Shown piece after piece: positions 46,343 to 54,751 of a DNA stretch of 64,000 nt. How positions within the stretch are numbered: the stretch's first letter is position 1; every line of letters begins with the position of its first letter. Both the position numbers and the translations under genes were made by a program. Origin of the DNA: Collinsella ureilytica (GTDB lineage: Bacteria > Actinomycetota > Coriobacteriia > Coriobacteriales > Coriobacteriaceae); contig NZ_JAIMFO010000004.1 of assembly GCF_019795105.1 (NCBI RefSeq), positions 62,001 to 126,000 on the forward strand. Direction: 5' to 3'. Below the pieces are notes generated by a model. The model saw nothing but the letters and a program-made list of their open reading frames with translations, had not been told where the DNA came from and made no database searches.

Positions 46343-47689
46343 TTAGCGCGCAAGAGCTCCCATGGGATCCCAAGGCGCGAGCTCGATCGGCTCGCTATCG
46401 TAGGCGCGCAGTTCCTCATCGCTCAGATACTTCCGATCAACAACTACCTGGTATACGTACTCGTCAAACCAAGCGTCTGACGCAATATCGTAGCCCTTCT
46501 TGCCATGATCGCTTCCCCAGCTGTTTTCAACCCGCCAGCGCGTTGGCTTCCCATCCGCATCAAGATTGACACCAACCAAGGTCATAGCATGAGTCATCAG
46601 CGACTCGCCATAATCCAAGCGCGCCGCCTTATCGATCCCCGCCTCAATCGGCACATCAAACAGGGCATCAATGTCTAGAGCATGTTGATCGAGCACGCCA
46701 TCATCTGACAAAAAGCCCTGATCAACATCGCAGCCAAACCAGACTGGCAGCCCGTCTTTCATCTGAGCAATGGCGGCACGCTTTAAAGCCTCAATTGGCA
46801 GGTTCACATAGCGCACGCCTCCGTCTTCCACCAGGTTTCCCAAGTATTTAACGGTATAGGAGTGCAAATAGGGTTTATCGTGCGTAGGCGAGTTAATGAC
46901 CGAGATATAGTCGTCCAAGTCCATATCAACAAATGTGGCAAAAAACTCCTGGGGCGTATACGTGCCCTCAGCCTTGAGCTCGTTCTTATCATCACGAACT
47001 CTCAGCTCAAAGCTCTTTGGCGGCTCGCCTAAGCACACCGAAAGTACCCGATATACATCGGCCATCAGCTCTTCTTTCAGCTCACGCAAGTCACTTTGAG
47101 TAGCTCCTGCTGTGGCGGAGTCGCGCAAGCGGCGAGCGCTTGAGCGCAAATAGCGTGTAAGATACTTATTGAGATCCCCAGTATTTGAAGATGCATGAGT
47201 CTCCGGCATAGCCTCTTTGGGGACGACGCCGTATTTCTTCACGAGTGAGCGAAACATATCCCACTGCCCGCCATCGCAAAGCGGATCAGTTAATAAGAAT
47301 GCCAGCTCACGGCCATCGAGCGGCTTGCTGACCGTTGCGATAATGTTCTCAAAAAACCAGTTGCACCGCTCATATTTATCCCAAAAAAGCGGATAGGCCT
47401 GGGAGAGCTCAAAGGTCTTAAGCCCAAGCTTTTTCATAATGCGATAGCGCATGGTATTAAGACTGGCAAACATCCAGCATCGACCAGAGCGCTTTTGATC
47501 GGTGGGATCGCCCTGCTCGAGCTGGATGTCAAAAACTGTTGTAGCCTGAGCCACAGCCTCGGCGTTTCTGGCTGCCTTGCGGATTCCCACTGAGGTCACC
47601 GCGTTTTTCGCCAACTGATGAGCTCGATCGTTCGCAAGCGTTTGGGCAAGCGTGGCCGTTGCTGTCTCTGAGATGGAAGCTGTATCCAT
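46343..47689 (-). CDS. pepC: Aminopeptidase C (bleomycin-hydrolase family)
   Basis: Cytoplasmic cysteine aminopeptidase (C1-like, 448 residues) that trims N-terminal residues of peptides. It has the catalytic Cys71 in DQKRSGRCWMFASLN, LSQAYPLFWDKYERCNWFF, HAMTLVGVN with the catalytic His (MTHAMTLVG), and RVENSWGSDHGKKGYD with the catalytic Asn. The C-terminal PWDPMGALAR agrees with the family. AAGGAG stands before the ATG. It lies on the minus strand downstream of the sugar-kinase genes, about 80 bases away. A food/energy role in peptide use is consistent with the OPT and SBP_bac_5 transporters elsewhere in the window. Confidence 0.95.
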   Translation of the reverse strand: MDTASISETATATLAQTLANDRAHQLAKNAVTSVGIRKAARNAEAVAQATTVFDIQLEQGDPTDQKRSGRCWMFASLNTMRYRIMKKLGLKTFELSQAYPLFWDKYERCNWFFENIIATVSKPLDGRELAFLLTDPLCDGGQWDMFRSLVKKYGVVPKEAMPETHASSNTGDLNKYLTRYLRSSARRLRDSATAGATQSDLRELKEELMADVYRVLSVCLGEPPKSFELRVRDDKNELKAEGTYTPQEFFATFVDMDLDDYISVINSPTHDKPYLHSYTVKYLGNLVEDGGVRYVNLPIEALKRAAIAQMKDGLPVWFGCDVDQGFLSDDGVLDQHALDIDALFDVPIEAGIDKAARLDYGESLMTHAMTLVGVNLDADGKPTRWRVENSWGSDHGKKGYDIASDAWFDEYVYQVVVDRKYLSDEELRAYDSEPIELAPWDPMGALAR

Positions 47690-47772
47690 AGCGACTCCTT
47701 TTCAGGTCGAATCGTATACGGCCTTAAGCCTACCCAGAGACGATCGTTCAAGTCCGAAGCTTGTGCGAGCGT

Positions 47773-48714
47773 TTATTTGGTCGCTACAACCTCACGAACG
47801 AGAATCTTATCCCGGTACTCATCTACCTTTGCAAAGTCTCCAAGACCCGGGCACTCAACCACATTGGCACCAGTTGCCATCGAAAGCTTTAAGGCTTCTT
47901 CAACCTGAGACTGATCGTGCGACCAGACCGACAAGAAGGCTGCGAGCGAGGAGTCTCCTGCGCATACCGTAGAGACCACATTGACCTCAAACGTACGGCG
48001 TGCAAACCAGAGGCGCTCGCCATTGGAGAAATATGCACCTGCGCCACCTAAGGTGAGCAAGACGTTCTTTACGCCACGTTCGTGCAGCTCTGTCATAGCC
48101 GCCTGGACTGACTCATCATCTTCGCCAGATACCGTAATGCCAAAGATATCGGCCAACTCATCATCATTGGGCTTGATCAGCAAGGGCTCAAGAGCTACCA
48201 GCTCTTTCAGCTGAGGCGAGGAAATATCGAGCACAAACTCAGCTCCCTTGGCCTTCACGCGCTTGATCACCTCTTGCAAGAAATGCTCTGAAGTCTGAGG
48301 TGGCAAGGATCCCGAGATGACCAAGCAATCCAAGTCATCAAGGCTCTCAATGAGCTCAAACAGCTCCTGCTCATTGTCAGCATTAACCGCAGCGCCGGCA
48401 TTGACCATGTTGTACTCGGTACCAGGACCTGCGTTCAAAAACACATTAACGCGCGTAATGCCCTCGGTCCACACCGGCTTTACCGGCACACCCAAGGCCT
48501 CGGCACCCTCAACGATAAAGCGTCCAGAAAAGCCTGCAAAAAAGCCAAGAATCGTTGTTGGTACCCCGTAGTGATCTAAGGTAAAGCTTACGTTTAAGCC
48601 CTTGCCATTTGGCGTATAAACGGCATTGCGGGTTCGCGTTACACAGTTGGGCTCAAGGCCATCGCAGGCGATATTGTAGTCAATCGCGGGATTGGCAGTC
48701 AGGGTGTAAATCAT
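47773..48714 (-). CDS. fruK: PfkB-family 1-phosphofructokinase-like kinase (copy A)
   Basis: Sugar-phosphate kinase of 313 residues in the FruK/LacC branch (MIYTLTANPAIDYN start, TPNGKGLNVS, SGSLPPQT, LIKPNDDEL, CAGDSSLAAF). It is expected to make fructose-1,6-bisphosphate from the fructose-1-phosphate produced by the nearby fructose PTS, or to act on tagatose-6-phosphate. The anion-hole GAGD motif reads CAGD and the first GGKG reads NGKG. The catalytic Asp is retained. GGAGG lies four bases before the ATG at 48714. It is the downstream member of a tandem pair with the kinase at 48857-49783; the symbol reflects the FruK-like start and is tentative. Confidence 0.85.
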   Translation of the reverse strand: MIYTLTANPAIDYNIACDGLEPNCVTRTRNAVYTPNGKGLNVSFTLDHYGVPTTILGFFAGFSGRFIVEGAEALGVPVKPVWTEGITRVNVFLNAGPGTEYNMVNAGAAVNADNEQELFELIESLDDLDCLVISGSLPPQTSEHFLQEVIKRVKAKGAEFVLDISSPQLKELVALEPLLIKPNDDELADIFGITVSGEDDESVQAAMTELHERGVKNVLLTLGGAGAYFSNGERLWFARRTFEVNVVSTVCAGDSSLAAFLSVWSHDQSQVEEALKLSMATGANVVECPGLGDFAKVDEYRDKILVREVVATK

Positions 48715-48743
48715 GAGGCCTCCTAGCGAAAAGAAATAGAAGT

Positions 48744-48787
48744 TCGGGAGTGAACACAGCTTTACAAGCAAGCGGCGTCACTCCCGA
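48744..48787 (-). other. Stem-loop between the two kinase genes
   Basis: TCGGGAGTG and CACTCCCGA (48744-48752 and 48779-48787) form a perfect 9-bp stem with a 26-base loop. On the minus strand the hairpin is followed by an ACTTCTATTTCTTTT stretch just before the Shine-Dalgarno of copy A. It may act as a weak terminator or an mRNA stabiliser that sets the ratio of the two kinases. Confidence 0.6.
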
Positions 48788-48856
48788 CACACGATATGTT
48801 TGAGCTGAGCAAACTCACCTCAAAGACGGCTACCTTGCGAGTTAGCAGAACTCGAG

Positions 48857-49783
48857 CTACGAGAGCTTGCGAACCGTAATTCGCTTGCTGTACTCATCAA
48901 CATGACCAAAGTCGCCCAAGCCACGGCTCTCAGCCACGTTTGCACCGGTAGCAAGAGCAAGCTTTAAGGCTTCCACCACGTTATCGCGGTCATCAAACCA
49001 GCGATGCAGGAAGGCAGCCAGCGTGCAGTCGCCTGCGCACACAGAAGAGACGAGCTTGATGTTGAACTCGCGCTTGGCATACCAGATATCTTCACCATTG
49101 GAGAAGTACGCGCTTCCACGGCTTCCCATGGTGAGCAAGATGTTTTGTACACCAGACTCATGTGCGAGAGCACAGGCGCGACGGGCATCGTCATCCGTCT
49201 CGATCTTGATGCCGTAAATCTCTGCCATCTCATGGCGATTCGGCTTGATGAGCAGAGGCTTTTTGCTGGCAAGATCGCGCAACTTCGTGCTCGACAAGTC
49301 CAAAACAACCTCAGCACCACGCTCTTGAGCATGATCCATTACGCGCGACAAGAAATCAGGAGTGGCCTTAGGCGGCAGTGAGCCCGATACGACGAGGCAG
49401 TCAAGGTCTCCTGCAGTATCGAGAATATGATAGAGCTCCTCCTGGCTTTGACGCGTGAGGGCAGGGCCTGGATTTAAGATGCCGTACTCATGCTCACCAT
49501 CGTTGATATAGCAGTTAATGCGGGTAATACCGTCGATCCAAACCGGGCGGCAGAGGCAGCCCATGTTCATGGTCTCCTCAACGATATATCGGCCAGTAAA
49601 GCCAGCAAAAAAACCCAAAGCAACTGAGTCCACGCCAAACTTCTTGAGGGCGTAACTCACATCCAAGCCCTTGCCGTTGGCGGAATAGCTCGCGCCAGGC
49701 GTGCGCACATTCTCATCGGGAATAAGTGCTGAGCACGACGTTGTCATGTCAACAGCCGGGTTGGCAGTGAGGGTGTAAAACAT
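48857..49783 (-). CDS. PfkB-family 1-phosphofructokinase-like kinase (copy B)
   Basis: Sugar kinase of 308 residues, paralogous to the next gene. It begins MFYTLTANPAVDMTTSC and has SANGKGLDVSYALK, GFFAGFTGRYIVEE, VSGSLPPKATPDF, LIKPNRHEMAEIYG and SSVCAGDCTLAAFLHRW. It shares with copy A both unusual substitutions (NGKG and CAGD) and adds several cysteines (GCLCRP near residue 85). TGGAGG lies before the ATG. It is placed next to ptsI, so fructose-1-phosphate is the likely substrate. Confidence 0.85.
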   Translation of the reverse strand: MFYTLTANPAVDMTTSCSALIPDENVRTPGASYSANGKGLDVSYALKKFGVDSVALGFFAGFTGRYIVEETMNMGCLCRPVWIDGITRINCYINDGEHEYGILNPGPALTRQSQEELYHILDTAGDLDCLVVSGSLPPKATPDFLSRVMDHAQERGAEVVLDLSSTKLRDLASKKPLLIKPNRHEMAEIYGIKIETDDDARRACALAHESGVQNILLTMGSRGSAYFSNGEDIWYAKREFNIKLVSSVCAGDCTLAAFLHRWFDDRDNVVEALKLALATGANVAESRGLGDFGHVDEYSKRITVRKLS

Positions 49784-49860
49784 TCATAACCTCCAAAGGA
49801 TGAACCGTATACATGAACTGCGAGGCAGCAGGTGCCGCCTCGCAGAATATGGTAGATAAC

Positions 49861-51564
49861 TTAGCGCGCTGCCGCCTCGAGCACTGCCTTAACCTCTCCA
49901 GCAGTCGCACAGGCAAGCGCTTCGTCGGCAAGCTTTTTGGCGTCGGCAACAGACCAGAGTGAGATGGTCTTGCGGGTGCGCAAAATGCTCGGTGCAGACA
50001 TGGAGAACTCCTCCATACCCCAAGCAATGAGCAAGGGCACCAACAGCGGATCTGCTGCAGCCTCACCGCACATACCAACCATGATGCCAGCCTCAACACC
50101 GCTCTCAATAATGAACTTGATCGAACGAAGCACTGAGGGGTAATACCAGCTATACAGATAGCCCACGCGATCGTTGCCACGATCCGCTGCCATGGTATAG
50201 CCCGTTAAATCGTTGGTACCAATAGAGAAGAAGTCGGACTCACAAGCTAAGAGATCGGCAATATTGGCAGCTGCAGGAGTCTCCATCATGATGCCAACTT
50301 CAATATCCTCATTGAAAGACACGCCCTCAGCACGAAGCTCCTCTTTGCAGACTTCAACCAAATCTTTGACCGCGCGGATCTCCTCAACGCAGGTAACCAG
50401 CGGAACCATGATCTTCACATCACCAAAGGCGCTCGCACGCAGCAGGGCACGGAGCTGCACCTTGTACTGATCTGCATTATCAAGGCAATAGCGCACAGCG
50501 CGGTATCCCATGAAGGGATTTTCTTCCTCTTGCATATTGAGGTACGGAATTGCCTTATCGCCGCCAACATCGAGGGTGCGGATGATGACCGGAGCACCTT
50601 TGAGCGAGCTGGCAACCGAACGATAGGCTTGGAACTGCTCCTCTTCGGAAGGCAGCTCCTTGGCGTCCATAAACAAGAATTCCGAACGGAACAGGCCAAT
50701 CGCCTCTGCATCATTGGCAAGAGCAGCGTCTACATCTGCGGGGCTGCCAATATTGGCACCGGCAATCTTTTTCACACCATCTTGGGTGAGGGTCTCTTTA
50801 CCCCGGAATGCCCCCAGGGATGCTTTTTCCTCAGCCAATTTGCGGGCACGCTCGGTATAGTCTTGAAGCACAGCAGCATCGGGATCAGCAATGACATGGC
50901 CATGAGTGCCATCAACGATACAGGTCATGCCACCGGAAAGCTCAGAGCAGATATTTGGAATTGAAAGAACAGCCGGAATCTCCAAGGCGCGAGCAATAAT
51001 GGCCGAGTGAGAGGTACGACCACCGGTCTCAGTCACAATACCGGCCACGTGAGCCTTATCGATAGTGGCAGTCATAGATGGCGTGAGATCGTGCACCGCA
51101 ATAACGGTATCTTTTGGCAACACAGAAAGGTCAATAACCTCTTTGCCCAAAAGCTCTGCCAAGATACCCGTGCGGATATCGGCAATATCGGCAGCGCGCA
51201 AGCGGAACATCTCATCATCCATAGAAAGGAACATGTTCTCGAACATGCCACTCGTTTCGGCGAGGGCTTGCTCGGCACAGGTACCTCCCTCGATCATGCT
51301 CGTGATCTGATCGGTCATGCCAGGATCTTGGGCAAGCATGATATGACCGAGCATAATCTCAGACTCAGCCTCACCCACGGCCTCGCGCATGTGGTCAGCC
51401 TGTGCCTGGGTCTTTTCACAAAAGACTGCCAGAGCTGCCTGGTAGCGCTCCTTCTCGGCTGCGGGATCGCTCACTGCGTGCGGCTCGAATGACAAATCGG
51501 GATCAACAGCAACCATAACGGTGCCGATACCGATGCCCTCCGATGCATTGACTCCCTTGTACAT
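49861..51564 (-). CDS. ptsI: PTS enzyme I (PEP-protein phosphotransferase)
   Basis: General PTS component that moves phosphate from phosphoenolpyruvate to HPr. The 567-residue chain starts MYKGVNASEGIGIGTV and has the phospho-His in TGGRTSHSAIIARAL near residue 187. The C-terminal PEP-binding barrel shows GLFRSEFLFMD, GGDKAIPYL, EVGIMMETPAA, SIGTNDLTGYTM and VGMCGEAAADPLL. I prefer the ATG at 51564 because AGAGGA is six bases upstream; an ATG two codons earlier is too close. It follows ptsH by 137 bases. Confidence 0.95.
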   Translation of the reverse strand: MYKGVNASEGIGIGTVMVAVDPDLSFEPHAVSDPAAEKERYQAALAVFCEKTQAQADHMREAVGEAESEIMLGHIMLAQDPGMTDQITSMIEGGTCAEQALAETSGMFENMFLSMDDEMFRLRAADIADIRTGILAELLGKEVIDLSVLPKDTVIAVHDLTPSMTATIDKAHVAGIVTETGGRTSHSAIIARALEIPAVLSIPNICSELSGGMTCIVDGTHGHVIADPDAAVLQDYTERARKLAEEKASLGAFRGKETLTQDGVKKIAGANIGSPADVDAALANDAEAIGLFRSEFLFMDAKELPSEEEQFQAYRSVASSLKGAPVIIRTLDVGGDKAIPYLNMQEEENPFMGYRAVRYCLDNADQYKVQLRALLRASAFGDVKIMVPLVTCVEEIRAVKDLVEVCKEELRAEGVSFNEDIEVGIMMETPAAANIADLLACESDFFSIGTNDLTGYTMAADRGNDRVGYLYSWYYPSVLRSIKFIIESGVEAGIMVGMCGEAAADPLLVPLLIAWGMEEFSMSAPSILRTRKTISLWSVADAKKLADEALACATAGEVKAVLEAAAR

Positions 51565-51630
51565 TCCCATTCCTCTCTCCGTGCTTAGCTACAACACGAA
51601 CACCCAAAGTGTTATGTGTCTCCATATACC

Positions 51631-51661
51631 GAAGGCGTCCACCCGATGAGCAGACGCCTTC
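51631..51661 (-). other. Stem-loop between ptsH and ptsI
   Basis: GAAGGCGTC (51631-51639) and GACGCCTTC (51653-51661) form a perfect 9-bp stem with a 13-base loop. No T-run follows. It may adjust the HPr to enzyme I ratio. Confidence 0.55.
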
Positions 51662-51701
51662 CGCGAACCAGGTTGGATTGACACCCGCAGCCAGACGGGA
51701 T

Positions 51702-51965
51702 TTACTCGCCCAGACCGCTCTTGACGAGCTCGACAGCGGCCTTCAAGGCCTCAGCCTCATCTGGCCCGTCGCACTTGATCTCGATCTCAGTACCACACGG
51801 GATGCCGGCGGCCATGAGCGCCATAGGGCTCTTGCCGTTGACCTCCTTCTCAGGGGCAACAACCGTCACATCGCTGGCAAACTTGCCCATGGTGGAGGCG
51901 AACAAACCAGCAGGGCGCATATGCAGACCCTGGGGGTTGACCAGCGTGACTTTCTCAGAAACCAT
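51702..51965 (-). CDS. ptsH: Phosphocarrier protein HPr
   Basis: Small PTS carrier of 87 residues. It carries the phosphohistidine His15 in PQGLHMRPAGLF and the regulatory Ser46 in VNGKSPMALMAAG, the site phosphorylated by HPr kinase in Gram-positive bacteria. Length and spacing of both sites are exact. The ATG at 51965 has AAGGAG eight bases upstream; an ATG 15 codons earlier is not family-like. It sits between the fructose permease and enzyme I. Confidence 0.95.
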   Translation of the reverse strand: MVSEKVTLVNPQGLHMRPAGLFASTMGKFASDVTVVAPEKEVNGKSPMALMAAGIPCGTEIEIKCDGPDEAEALKAAVELVKSGLGE

Positions 51966-52085
51966 ACCTGTCTCTCCTTTGCTCCATGCCCTCAAAACGG
52001 TGTTGGGCACAGTGGACTACGGGTTCATTCTAGCGCAATGAGCGCGAAGAGATAACAAGAACCAAACAACGTCTCATCACACATG

Positions 52086-52122
52086 AAAAGGAGGGCTTAC
52101 CGCAATTGGTATAACCCTCCCT
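52086..52122 (-). terminator. Terminator after the fructose permease gene
   Basis: On the minus strand GGAGGGTTATACC pairs with GGTAAGCCCTCC around a short loop (one bulge), followed by TTTTCATG. It lies 22 bases after the fruA stop and can reduce, without abolishing, transcription into ptsH-ptsI. Confidence 0.75.
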
Positions 52123-52143
52123 TGACCATACTATAAAGTGAGC

Positions 52144-54228
52144 TTAGCTCAGGCGCTGATTGATGGTAGCGGCAATTCGCGCCGGATCAGACTCCGTCTT
52201 AACAGTGGCACGGAAGTCTTCATCCATCAAAGCCTCGGCAACTTTAGAGAGCAGGCGCAGGTGCGTGGTGCCAGCCTGACCATCGGGGATCAGAAGTGCT
52301 ATAGCAACATGCACCGGAGCGGAATCCATGGTCTCCCAAGTTGCAATACCGGCCTCATCTTTTACCACCATGACGGCAGCCTCTCGGACGGTATCGGATT
52401 TGGCATGCGGAATTGCAAAGCCATCCATCATGCCCGTTGAACCCTCACCCTCGCGCTTCAAAAACGCAGCCATGAGATCGTCAGCATCGCTGGCAATACC
52501 GTGCTTGACTGCCTCGTTTGAAATGAAGGAAAGCGCTTCATCGCGGGAAGCAAAGTCCTGGTTGACAAAGATGTTTTCTGCCTTTACAAAGCCCTCTTCA
52601 GCTTCTTCGGTCGCTTCAGAACGAGGGGCGTCAGCGGCCTCAGGCGCAGGCGCGCTTACAGCAGGCGCACTTACAGCAGTCTCACCAGCTGCAGCAGCCT
52701 CAGTAGCTACCGGAGCCTCAAGCACAGCAGATGCTTCTGCAGCCTGGGCGCGATGAAACTCACTGCGCTTAAAGAGGATGAAAAGCAGGCCTCCCACCAC
52801 AGATCCGGCAAGGATCGCCAAGACCCACAGCAGGCCGCCATCTACAACCGGAAGTACCAAGAAGCCACCATGCGGGGCAGGTACATGAACACCAAAGATG
52901 ATGGTCAGAATAGAGGCGATAGAAGAGCCGAGCATCATGATCGGCATGACTGGCCAGATGTTTTTGGTCATGAAGGGAATGGCACCCTCAGTGATATGTG
53001 TGCAGCCCAAGATGAGGTTCACGATACCGGCATCGCGATCCTCCTGGCTGAAGTAGCGCCCACCTACCAAAACAGCGAAGGTCGTAATGAGCGGCGGAAC
53101 AATGCAGGCAGCAGAAACTGCAGCCATGAAGTTGGTACCAAAGGCATACGCGGGCGTACCCACACCGGCGGTCAGCGCCTCGGTGAGCATAGCAGTACCC
53201 GTAACATAGGCAGCCTTGTTAACCGGGCCGCCCATATCAAAGGCGCACATGCAGCCAATGGCAAGACCCAATACCACAGCACCCGAAGCAGAAAGGCCAC
53301 GCAGGAAGTCCATCATGGCGGTGTTAATGGCAGCCATGGGACCGGAAATCCCAAGCATGATCAGGCCAACGATGACCGTCGAGCACAGAGGATACAAAAA
53401 GATTGCTTTTAAACCCTTGAGGTTTTGCGGAAGACCCGCAAAGAGTTTCTCGAGCAGAACTACCACGTAACCAGCTAAAAAGCCGCCTACGATACCGCCC
53501 AAAAAGCCAAATCCCACGCCGGCTCCGCCCGCATCAACAAGACCCGTCTCAGGCGAGATGGGAATACCCTGGATGGCAATCATGCCAGCAACAAATCCCG
53601 GCACTAAGGCAGGGCGCTTACCGACCGACTCAGCAATATAGGCGGCAAGCACAGGCACCATAAGCCCCATGGCAATGCCACCGATATATTTGAGCATGGC
53701 AGCAAAAGCGTTGTAATCAGGTGCGGTGGAGTCAAAGCTCGTAATGCCCCAAAGGAATGACACAGCGATGAGCACACCACCGGCAACAACAAAGACGAGC
53801 ATATGGCTGACGCCATTCATCAGATGGCGATAGAGCTGGTGACCCAAGGACTCACGCTCGGCAGGAGCATCTGCTGCAGCTGCTGCACGAGCCGCAGCCT
53901 CAGGATCTGCCTGAGCAGCGAGGGCACGATCAATGAGCGCGCCTGCAGCCTCTACAGAAAGCGCCTTAGACACGCCAACCGAAACCTGGGGCTTGCCAGC
54001 AAAGCGGTCTGCACGCACGTCTTTATCTGCCGCCACAACAACGGCACGAGCTGCGGCGATCTCTGCGCCCGTGAGCTCGTTTTCGATTCCAACTTGACCA
54101 TGAGTCTCTACCTTGATGGTGAGTCCACGCTCGGCTGCGGCTTTCTCCAAGGCCTCCTTAGCCATGAAGGTGTGCGCGATACCGGTCGGACAGCCAGTAG
54201 CTGCGATGATATCGAACGTATCCGCCAT
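52144..54228 (-). CDS. fruA: PTS fructose-family transporter subunit IIBCA
   Basis: Single-chain membrane PTS permease of 694 residues that imports and phosphorylates a sugar, most likely fructose to fructose-1-phosphate. The IIB domain has the active Cys at IAATGCPTGIAHTF (residue 13). The IIC domain (~130-470) has MNGVSHMLVFVVAGGVLI, VDAGGAGVGFGFLGGIVGGF and SAACIVPPL-type segments. A ~60-residue Ala/Pro/Glu linker follows, then the IIA domain (~545-694) with phospho-His in MMDGFAIPHAKSD near 606. The order B-C-A is found in some fructose permeases of Gram-positive bacteria. GGAGG precedes the ATG. Partners ptsH and ptsI follow at once. Confidence 0.92.
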   Translation of the reverse strand: MADTFDIIAATGCPTGIAHTFMAKEALEKAAAERGLTIKVETHGQVGIENELTGAEIAAARAVVVAADKDVRADRFAGKPQVSVGVSKALSVEAAGALIDRALAAQADPEAAARAAAAADAPAERESLGHQLYRHLMNGVSHMLVFVVAGGVLIAVSFLWGITSFDSTAPDYNAFAAMLKYIGGIAMGLMVPVLAAYIAESVGKRPALVPGFVAGMIAIQGIPISPETGLVDAGGAGVGFGFLGGIVGGFLAGYVVVLLEKLFAGLPQNLKGLKAIFLYPLCSTVIVGLIMLGISGPMAAINTAMMDFLRGLSASGAVVLGLAIGCMCAFDMGGPVNKAAYVTGTAMLTEALTAGVGTPAYAFGTNFMAAVSAACIVPPLITTFAVLVGGRYFSQEDRDAGIVNLILGCTHITEGAIPFMTKNIWPVMPIMMLGSSIASILTIIFGVHVPAPHGGFLVLPVVDGGLLWVLAILAGSVVGGLLFILFKRSEFHRAQAAEASAVLEAPVATEAAAAGETAVSAPAVSAPAPEAADAPRSEATEEAEEGFVKAENIFVNQDFASRDEALSFISNEAVKHGIASDADDLMAAFLKREGEGSTGMMDGFAIPHAKSDTVREAAVMVVKDEAGIATWETMDSAPVHVAIALLIPDGQAGTTHLRLLSKVAEALMDEDFRATVKTESDPARIAATINQRLS

Positions 54229-54260
54229 GGAATCCTCCTATCTATGCGAGATGGAACGTG

Positions 54261-54312
54261 GCTCGGTCACTCACCGAGCGGCAAGAGAATAGCACGCTTT
54301 CCGTCACGGAAC
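54261..54312 (-). promoter_or_regulatory. fruA promoter region: palindromic operator and leader hairpin
   Basis: TTCCGT-C-ACGGAA (54300-54312) is a perfect 13-bp palindrome lying just upstream of a -10-like TATTCT (minus strand, 54286-54291). The -35 is poor, which fits an activator or repressor site. Nearer the gene, GCTCGGT-CACTC-ACCGAGC (54261-54279) would form a hairpin in the fruA leader. Confidence 0.5.
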
Positions 54313-54419
54313 ATCCACATTTCCTACGGATGAACAAGTGTTTACGAGCATGGCATGCGCTCATGTCCGAAAGATCGCTCAAAGATGCAGTTCACTTGGG
54401 ATATAATCCATTTTCGCAC

Positions 54420-54493
54420 GCGCCATTAGCTCAGTTGGATAGAGCAGGGGACTTCTAATCCCAAGGTCGACGGTTCGAATCCGCCATGGCGCA
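54420..54493 (+). tRNA. tRNA-Arg (anticodon TCT)
   Basis: 74 bases, no encoded CCA (CCC follows). Acceptor GCGCCAT pairs with ATGGCGC, discriminator A. The D-arm is AGCTCAGTTGGATAGAGC, the anticodon loop CTTCTAA (TCT), and the T-loop TTCGAAT. TATAAT at 54402-54407 is its probable -10. Confidence 0.95.
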
Positions 54494-54508
54494 CCCGCAA
54501 CCTGTTTT

Positions 54509-54546
54509 CGGGGCACCACTTCTTTGGTGTCCCGTATTCGTTTTTT
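54509..54546 (+). terminator. Terminator of the tRNA-Arg gene
   Basis: CGGGGCACCA pairs with TGGTGTCCCG across a CTTCTT loop, followed by TATTCGTTTTTT. The stretch from here to fbp (54547-54742) holds no gene I can support. Confidence 0.85.
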
Positions 54547-54751
54547 GAGCATGATTCTTTTCAAGCTTCCACTCGCAGAAGCTCGCAGCCTCTCCACACT
54601 CTTATGAATACATGCGGCCATACTAGTGAGCACGCCATATAAGAACCCACGAGCGACGGCAGTCCGCGTGCGCCCCCAGCACCAGGATGCCGTCGGCAAA
54701 CTTGTATCCCCGATGCTTACAAACGCTTAGGCGAGAAGAAGGATGGTTCTC

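Noticed and set aside
54379-54699. 106-codon minus-strand frame over tRNA-Arg
   Set aside because: It reads through the tRNA gene and its terminator; such frames arise from tRNA and stem sequence.
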